From Aeromonas veronii bv. veronii (GTDB lineage: Bacteria; Pseudomonadota; Gammaproteobacteria; Enterobacterales; Aeromonadaceae), in assembly GCF_000820225.1 (NCBI RefSeq), contig NZ_CDDK01000018.1, positions 186,001 to 250,000 of the forward strand: 64,000 bases of DNA, in the 5' to 3' direction. The notes below the pieces were generated by a model. That model was not told the origin of the DNA. It searched no databases and saw only the letters and a program-made list of their open reading frames with translations. A program made the translations under genes and the position numbers. Below are positions 60,301 through 64,000 of this stretch, piece by piece. Numbering within the stretch: the stretch's first letter is position 1; every line of letters starts with the position of its first letter.

Positions 60301-60759
60301 CAGGCTGAACGCTGTTTTGCCGTGGGCATGGACGATCTGCTGGGCAAACCGGTGCTGCTGGATGTTCTGCGCCAGATGTTGCAGAAGTGGCGAATCTTAA
60401 CCGCGCCAACCTTGATTGATATTGCGGCCATGGAGGCATTTTTTGGTCATGGTGACAAGTTGCGGCAGATGTTTCCGCTTTTTCGCCAGGATCTTGAACT
60501 GTCGATGGCACAGGCGCCACTTGATGACAATGCATTGGCCAGTTGGGTGCATCGTCAGGCGGGGACCATCAGCATGATGATGGCGCCGGAATTGGCTGAA
60601 CAGGCATGGCGATTGGAAGAAAAAATCCGTCAGTTTGGATCGCCAGCTTGTACCGATGAGCTGACACGCTTTCGTGCCCAATTACAGCAAATCATCGATG
60701 AATTGACGTTATTGAGCGAAAGAGAGGGGCATTCAGTTATCCAAGGAGAGCTGGAGTAA
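57388..60759 (+). CDS. BvgS/EvgS-type unorthodox hybrid sensor kinase lacking a signal peptide
   Basis: A 1123-residue kinase. Two SBP_bac_3 (Venus flytrap) domains (about 12-240 and 250-480) are followed by a membrane helix at about 491-513. A HisKA domain (His548 in MSHEIRTPMNS), an ATPase domain (NAIKFTE, DSGIGM, GGTGLGLSI), a receiver (Asp935 in CDCQMPVMDG) and an HPt domain (His1055 in VHRQAG) complete it, giving the full four-step phosphorelay. The sensor domains should be periplasmic, yet the protein starts almost directly in domain one. An in-frame TGA at 57370 rules out an upstream extension. GTG at 57388 has no ribosome-binding site, so the 5' end may be lost. Confidence 0.88.
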   Translation: MNISLAEVPSVPTIEVGILAGGWGPFQQWDGKVAAGFSVELMEELAKKLDYRIAWQVYPDWKTMYADACRGKLDILLDAFNSEVRQCITYSLPYYTSPTVVVVRQDSPLFRDVSRLQSASIAIEKGFLTEKLVKLHYPNVTSRLFDDTRSALQAVEQGRADAYIGNLHVANLFIERHPALAVVAQSPLLMETLHLGVASQKHSLAIRLDTAIQSLTVEARSALEKRWLGESLEPNFMGHSHFLLRPDERAWLSTLPPLKLGQLPAWVPLSYRDEDGNPVGLMVDYLDVLQEKLGLAYSRMPVQSWPELQQLLLHHEVDLAVLPARIIERLVGWHASEPFASFPMVLVTARGSIPIGDLSDLTGKKLLLTDSMLIPQLRAMVPDLKLIATKSASEGLTRVAAGRGDAYIGNLVVVSRLITEQFDDRLHIAAPTPFKDELAVAVREPYVPLLPLVNRVLASMSDKEKRQIRNSWLALNYSEGIPRAKLVRTLLPAGVAITLFILVLSVAYWRLRQEIVRRHQVEAALARAKAKAESAATQKGEFLATMSHEIRTPMNSIIGMAEQLTFTELTQDQRQMVEVINRGAQGLHALIDNVLDFAKLEAGKMQLEQAPFLVRELLDSVLIMTVSEVHRKGLRIYLWVDAGVAARVSGDALRLRQILFNFVSNAIKFTERGFIEISVQLLVQGEGQQQLRFGVRDSGIGMSTEALGRIFNAFEQAESSTTRSYGGTGLGLSICQTLATLMGGEIRLESAPGLGTFISLTVTLPMLVQREPDLRLNGVQAHIDLHEEKLCHTLLLHLDALGVTRTSESGDAHLRFTDHELAGNGVIRVLPLATPLGYRCDEEGYILNSNPMTWHAVREVCYRQFGLSAGTATKAMRKSAPMQPCRVLLVEDNPLNQSLVIRQLRQLGMNCDVAEHGQQALEMVAQHPYELVLCDCQMPVMDGYEFTRRIRAAEKGERQLIIAMTANVLPEQAERCFAVGMDDLLGKPVLLDVLRQMLQKWRILTAPTLIDIAAMEAFFGHGDKLRQMFPLFRQDLELSMAQAPLDDNALASWVHRQAGTISMMMAPELAEQAWRLEEKIRQFGSPACTDELTRFRAQLQQIIDELTLLSEREGHSVIQGELE

Positions 60760-61023
60760 GGGGAACTGTTCGCTCATAAAATTACGGGGGCTGTGGCCAT
60801 TGCCTGCGCTGGCCAGCCATTCCCAATCCAGTTTTGGCGAGCCCGCTTTGAAGCGTTGATAGGCAACGCCCTGATGAATGGTCAGAAAGAGGGTCGTGGG
60901 GAGTCCCAGCTTGTTGCTGTAGCGCACCATCAGATCGCCCTGATAGTCGTTGCTGATTCTGACTTTGAGCGCCTGCAGTGTCAGACCGGTGGCGTGACCA
61001 TGCTCGTCCCAGACTTCAAACAT
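60733..61023 (-). CDS. Hypothetical protein
   Basis: A 96-residue protein beginning MFEVWDEHGHATGLTLQALKVRI. There is no signal peptide, membrane segment or metal motif. It has regular codon use and ends inside the kinase gene by a 27-base convergent overlap. I do not recognise the family. A 14-bp palindrome at 61083-61096 lies 60 bp upstream. Confidence 0.55.
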   Translation of the reverse strand: MFEVWDEHGHATGLTLQALKVRISNDYQGDLMVRYSNKLGLPTTLFLTIHQGVAYQRFKAGSPKLDWEWLASAGNGHSPRNFMSEQFPLLQLSLDN

Positions 61024-61082
61024 GATTTGAACACTCTGATGTCGATGATGCCACGATGAGCAAGATGGGATGCAATTGCAAC

Positions 61083-61096
61083 TGTCAGATCTGACA
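61083..61096. promoter_or_regulatory. 14-bp palindrome TGTCAGATCTGACA
   Basis: A perfect dyad upstream of the hypothetical gene ending at 60733 and just past the tRNA-Tyr terminator. It is a plausible operator for a dimeric repressor; the protein is not identified. Confidence 0.35.
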
Positions 61097-61130
61097 AGGT
61101 CGGAAAAATGTGATGAGAATGGCAGAAAGC

Positions 61131-61157
61131 GAAAACCCGGCGCGAGGCCGGGTTTTC
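61131..61157 (-). terminator. Terminator of the tRNA-Tyr operon
   Basis: An 11-bp perfect inverted repeat (GAAAACCCGGC / GCCGGGTTTTC) with a 5-base loop, nine bases past the last tRNA-Tyr on the - strand. Confidence 0.75.
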
Positions 61158-61165
61158 TTGAATGA

Positions 61166-61250
61166 TGGTGGAGGGAGAAGGATTCGAACCTTCGAAGGCA
61201 GAGCCGTCAGATTTACAGTCTGATCCCTTTGGCCGCTCGGGAACCCCTCC
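61166..61250 (-). tRNA. tRNA-Tyr (GUA)
   Basis: 85 bases beginning GGAGGGGTTCCCGAGCGG, with a long variable arm, anticodon GTA in CTGTAAA and encoded CCA. Third in transcription order. Confidence 0.96.
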
Positions 61251-61294
61251 ACAGGGGCAAAACAAATTGTATTCAGCCATTGCAATCAGGGAAA

Positions 61295-61379
61295 TGGTGG
61301 AGGGAGAAGGATTCGAACCTTCGAAGGCAGAGCCGTCAGATTTACAGTCTGATCCCTTTGGCCGCTCGGGAACCCCTCC
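61295..61379 (-). tRNA. tRNA-Tyr (GUA)
   Basis: Identical in sequence to the flanking copies; second in transcription order. Spacers (44 and 39 bases) differ from each other. Confidence 0.96.
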
Positions 61380-61418
61380 ACGGGGTATTTCCTGATTGTC
61401 ACTACTTTTGCACTTGAA

Positions 61419-61503
61419 TGGTGGAGGGAGAAGGATTCGAACCTTCGAAGGCAGAGCCGTCAGATTTACAGTCTGATCCCTTTGGCCGCTCGGGAACCCC
61501 TCC
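61419..61503 (-). tRNA. tRNA-Tyr (GUA)
   Basis: First tRNA of the tandem trio, directly downstream of the promoter at 61519-61546. Confidence 0.96.
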
Positions 61504-61518
61504 CCAAGTGCGAGGCGC

Positions 61519-61546
61519 ATACTATCAGATCCAGAGGCTTTGTGAA
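61519..61546 (-). promoter_or_regulatory. Promoter of the tRNA-Tyr operon
   Basis: On the - strand, TTCACA, 16 bases, then TAGTAT, followed by a GC-rich discriminator (GCGCCTCGC). This is the usual form of stringently controlled stable-RNA promoters. Confidence 0.6.
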
Positions 61547-61706
61547 CCCCTTGATGAAGCATCTGGCAGTAAAAAATGACTGTTCGTCGATTTTTTGATA
61601 CATCAAGCTCAAAATTCAAGCTTATCAGCAAGTTGTGCGCTGCTTTTCTGCACAAAACAGCATCCGTGCAAGCTGGCGAGTGCGCTGAAGATGAGGCAGA
61701 TAGCAG

Positions 61707-61730
61707 AAGACCGCCAGCGTTGGCGGTCTT
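61707..61730 (-). terminator. Hairpin after astB
   Basis: AAGACCGCCA-loop-TGGCGGTCTT, 15 bases past the astB stop, without a T-run. Confidence 0.5.
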
Positions 61731-61744
61731 GCCGGGCATCACAT

Positions 61745-63082
61745 CTAGCGCTGGAACGGGTAGACCGAACCCAGTTTCAGGATCTGGGTCAGCTCGTCCA
61801 GTGCGCTGCGGGACTCCTGCACCAGTGCCGGATCCCGCAGGTCATCGAGGGTCAGGCGGTCGCGGTAGTGGCGATCGACCCAGCCATCGAGACGGGCAAA
61901 CTGACTGTCGTTGATAAGGCAGGCCGGATTGACCGCAGCGAGTTCCTGATCGTTCATGGCAACCCGCAGTCGCAGGCAGGCCGGGCCGCCACCATTACGC
62001 ATGCTCTGTTTCACATCCATATAGTGGACCGCCTTGATCGGAGTCTCCTGCGTCAGTAGCTTGCCAAGATAGGCCGACACCGCCGGATTATCGCGGCACT
62101 CGGTGGGGGCGATAATGGCCATCTCGCCGCTCGGCATGGTGAGGATCTGGGTGTTGAACAGGTAGGATTTCACCGCATCCAGCACGGATACCTCGGCGGT
62201 TGGCACTTCGATAAAGTGCAAATTCCCCTCGCCAAACTTGCCGCGGATCTCGGTCAGTACCGCTTCGGTGTTGAGGAACGCTTGCTGGTGGAAGAAGAGC
62301 ACGTTCTGGTTGCCCACCGCGATCACATCGTTATGGAATACCCCCTGATCGATCACCTCCGGGTTTTGCTGAATAAACACCACGCTCTCCTCGCCAAGGC
62401 CATGCAGGCGGGCGATGGCCTGGCTTGCCTCCAGGGTCTGGCGGGCCGGATAGCGCTTCGGCGCCGGGCGGGAGTAGTCAAAGGCGCTGCGGCCATAGAC
62501 AAACAGCTCGACCCCCGCCTCGCCATAGGCGCGGCAGAGGCGGGTGTGGTTGGCTGCCCCCTCATCGCCGAAGTGGTCATTCTCCGGCAGATGGAGGTGG
62601 TGGCTGAAGTGGCGATCATTGTTGAACACGGCGCGCAGGATGCGACCTGTAACGTCCGGCTCCAGAGAGCGGTGAAACTTGTTGGTCAGGTTGGCGGGGG
62701 TGAAGTGAATGCGGCCATCCTGGGTATCGGCACTGGGAGAGACGGTGGCGGCATTGGCGGTCCACATGCTGGAGGCTGAATAGCAGGCAGCCAGTATGGC
62801 AGGAGCCTGTTTGGCGGCCTGCTCCAGCACCCGGGCATCGTTGCCGGTGAAGCCGAGGCGGCGCAGGGTGGCGAGATCGGGACGCTCTTGTGGCGCCAGT
62901 ACCCCCTGGGTCATGCCAAGCTCGGTCAGCGCCTTCATCTTGCGCAGCCCCTGCTTGGCGGCCTCTTTCGGATTGGAAGCCTCCTGGGCATTGCTCTGGG
63001 AGGCAACGTTGCCGTAGGAGAGGCCGGCATAGTTATGAGTCGGGCCGACCAGACCGTCGAAATTGACCTCGAAGTGCTTCAT
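61745..63082 (-). CDS. astB: N-succinylarginine dihydrolase
   Basis: A 445-residue enzyme of the arginine succinyltransferase pathway that turns succinylarginine into succinylornithine, ammonia and CO2. The N-terminus [25 protein letters not shown] is typical. Catalytic residues of the amidinotransferase fold lie in the [10 protein letters not shown] block and near the C-terminus, with a nucleophile Cys in [11 protein letters not shown]. The start at 63082 has AAAGGA upstream; the longer reading to 63418 is rejected. The other ast genes are not adjacent, so the pathway is split in this genome. Confidence 0.95.
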   Translation of the reverse strand: MKHFEVNFDGLVGPTHNYAGLSYGNVASQSNAQEASNPKEAAKQGLRKMKALTELGMTQGVLAPQERPDLATLRRLGFTGNDARVLEQAAKQAPAILAACYSASSMWTANAATVSPSADTQDGRIHFTPANLTNKFHRSLEPDVTGRILRAVFNNDRHFSHHLHLPENDHFGDEGAANHTRLCRAYGEAGVELFVYGRSAFDYSRPAPKRYPARQTLEASQAIARLHGLGEESVVFIQQNPEVIDQGVFHNDVIAVGNQNVLFFHQQAFLNTEAVLTEIRGKFGEGNLHFIEVPTAEVSVLDAVKSYLFNTQILTMPSGEMAIIAPTECRDNPAVSAYLGKLLTQETPIKAVHYMDVKQSMRNGGGPACLRLRVAMNDQELAAVNPACLINDSQFARLDGWVDRHYRDRLTLDDLRDPALVQESRSALDELTQILKLGSVYPFQR

Positions 63083-63153
63083 TGAGTACATCCTTTCGAT
63101 TTTTATGATGGGTAGCGGTTCCTTCCGCGCACAATGCGTCGGGGTTGGGCCAT

Positions 63154-63181
63154 TATAAAGAGATTTTATGTTTTTGTAACA
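63154..63181 (-). promoter_or_regulatory. Probable astB promoter
   Basis: On the - strand, TTACAA, 16 bases, then a perfect TATAAT, about 70 bases before the astB ATG. A TTGTTA alternative -35 has a 19-base spacer. Nothing resembling an ArgR box could be read with confidence in the 355-bp gap. Confidence 0.5.
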
Positions 63182-63352
63182 AGCCGGTAACCAGCAGACG
63201 TTTTTATGTCGTTTCAGATATAAAAAGAGGGGCGGTATGGCAGAAAATTGAAAAAGCGGTTGCGTCCGGCCTGTTGCCTTCGCATTAATAAATAAAGAAG
63301 CAATAAAAGAAGCCGTGTGGTTAGGGCTGGTCAGGCAAATTTGCTCACAAGA

Positions 63353-63381
63353 TTGCTTTTTCGCGCCAAATCTCTTATACA
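63353..63381 (+). promoter_or_regulatory. Probable topA promoter
   Basis: TTGCTT, a 17-base spacer and TATACA, about 57 bases before the topA ATG. Confidence 0.5.
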
Positions 63382-63437
63382 GCCCCACAAAACCGCACAC
63401 CAACCCCGTCGGGTGCAATGAGGATAATAGTTACAGC

Positions 63438-64000
63438 ATGGGCAAATCACTGGTCATAGTGGAGTCTCCGGCCAAGGCCAAGACGATCAACAAATATCTG
63501 GGCAAAGACTACGTGGTGAAATCCAGCGTTGGTCATGTTCGCGATCTGCCCACCAGCGGCAGCGCCAGCACCGAGCCCAAGAAACCTGTCATTCGCGGCA
63601 TCAAGTTGAGCGAATCCGAGAAGGCTGCCAAGGATCGCAAGGCCCTGTTTGCCCGGATGGGTATCAATCCGACCGCTGGCTGGCAGGCTAACTACCAGAT
63701 TTTGCCCGGCAAGGAGAAGGTGGTCAGCGAGTTGCAAAGTCTGGCCGAGAAAGCCGACACCATCTATCTCGCAACCGACTTGGATAGAGAAGGAGAGGCG
63801 ATCGCCTGGCACCTGCGCGAGATCATCGGTGGCGACGACAGCCGCTACAAGCGCGTGGTGTTCAACGAGATCACCAAGAGCGCCATCAAGGAGGCGTTTG
63901 CCCAGCCGTCCGAACTCAATATTGACCGCGTCAATGCCCAGCAGGCCCGTCGTTTCCTCGACCGCGTGGTGGGTTACATGGTCTCCCCGCTGCTGTGGAA
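63438..64000 (+). CDS. topA: DNA topoisomerase I (5' part, runs off the window)
   Basis: The first 187 codons of a type IA topoisomerase that relaxes negative supercoils. The start [25 protein letters not shown] and the Toprim acidic motif [15 protein letters not shown] (metal-binding Asp residues) are exact for TopA. The stretch [24 protein letters not shown] is the beginning of domain IV. No stop occurs before the window edge. The catalytic Tyr and zinc domains lie outside the window. Confidence 0.96.
   Translation, partial: MGKSLVIVESPAKAKTINKYLGKDYVVKSSVGHVRDLPTSGSASTEPKKPVIRGIKLSESEKAAKDRKALFARMGINPTAGWQANYQILPGKEKVVSELQSLAEKADTIYLATDLDREGEAIAWHLREIIGGDDSRYKRVVFNEITKSAIKEAFAQPSELNIDRVNAQQARRFLDRVVGYMVSPLLW

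Noticed and set aside
51546..60760. Prophage or transposon carrying the fimbrial block
   Set aside because: No integrase, transposase, phage structural gene or terminal repeat could be found; lateral origin is suggested only by composition and content.
61162..61395. ORFs reading through the tRNA-Tyr array (containing GEGFEPSKAEPSDLQ)
   Set aside because: This is the well-known spurious translation of the strand opposite tRNA-Tyr; the same applies to the [14 protein letters not shown] frame over tRNA-Gln at 21008.

Overview
The window is ordinary, gene-dense, GC-rich gammaproteobacterial chromosome and most likely comes from an Aeromonas. Three things point there: the E. coli-like but rearranged order (lolB-ispE-tRNA-prs, hemA-prfA-prmC-sirB2-sirB1-kdsA), the Aeromonas-like protein sequences, and a lone astB next to topA. 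The species cannot be fixed from sequence alone. I see no prophage, insertion sequence, integron or CRISPR array. topA runs off the right edge.

Layout. 0-12.4 kb: small metabolic and transport genes, namely a YqaB-type HAD phosphatase, a DHA2 exporter, the giant pyruvate:flavodoxin oxidoreductase, a GH13 alpha-glucosidase, an HSL-type esterase, yqfB, a Crp/Fnr-like regulator, and a nucleoside phosphorylase coupled to pnuC. 12.6-15.5 kb: an SLC13/TrkA-C permease and an eight-gene tRNA operon (Met/Gln/Leu) containing a recent 198-bp duplication. 15.7-28.2 kb: a housekeeping core with ychF, pth, a lipoprotein 5'-nucleotidase, prs, a tRNA-Gln abutting ispE, and lolB. Divergent from this runs the hemA-prfA-prmC-sirB2-sirB1-kdsA operon. 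28.4-32.7 kb: dctA, grcA with a textbook FNR site, a solute-binding protein, ung and a hemerythrin protein. 32.8-45.3 kb: a more accessory stretch with a YgjK-like GH63 lipoprotein, an AraC regulator, a PEBP protein, a divergent second PurA-type enzyme facing a LysR regulator, a TAXI binding protein with a long low-complexity tail, a MalY/PatB lyase, a SetA-type sugar exporter, a second LysR regulator and yciK. 45.5-50.6 kb: sohB, an MFS transporter, ychN, a DUF1090 protein, and yfhL beside trhP (yegQ).

The most unusual segment is 50.8-60.8 kb. It holds a stand-alone EAL protein, then a complete CS1/CFA-I-type (alternate chaperone-usher) fimbrial operon of chaperone, pilin, usher and tip adhesin. 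These are followed by a LuxR-type response regulator and a 1123-residue BvgS/EvgS-type phosphorelay kinase. The tip-adhesin gene is split by a frame change and is A/T-rich. The kinase has two periplasm-type sensor domains but no signal peptide, and its start lies only 21 bp from the divergent regulator. The locus looks like an acquired, environmentally regulated adhesion module that is partly degraded or phase-locked off in this strain.

61.1-64 kb: three identical tRNA-Tyr genes with a stringent-type promoter, then astB and the 5' part of topA. Claims rest on reading motifs and family resemblance by eye; no database search was run.
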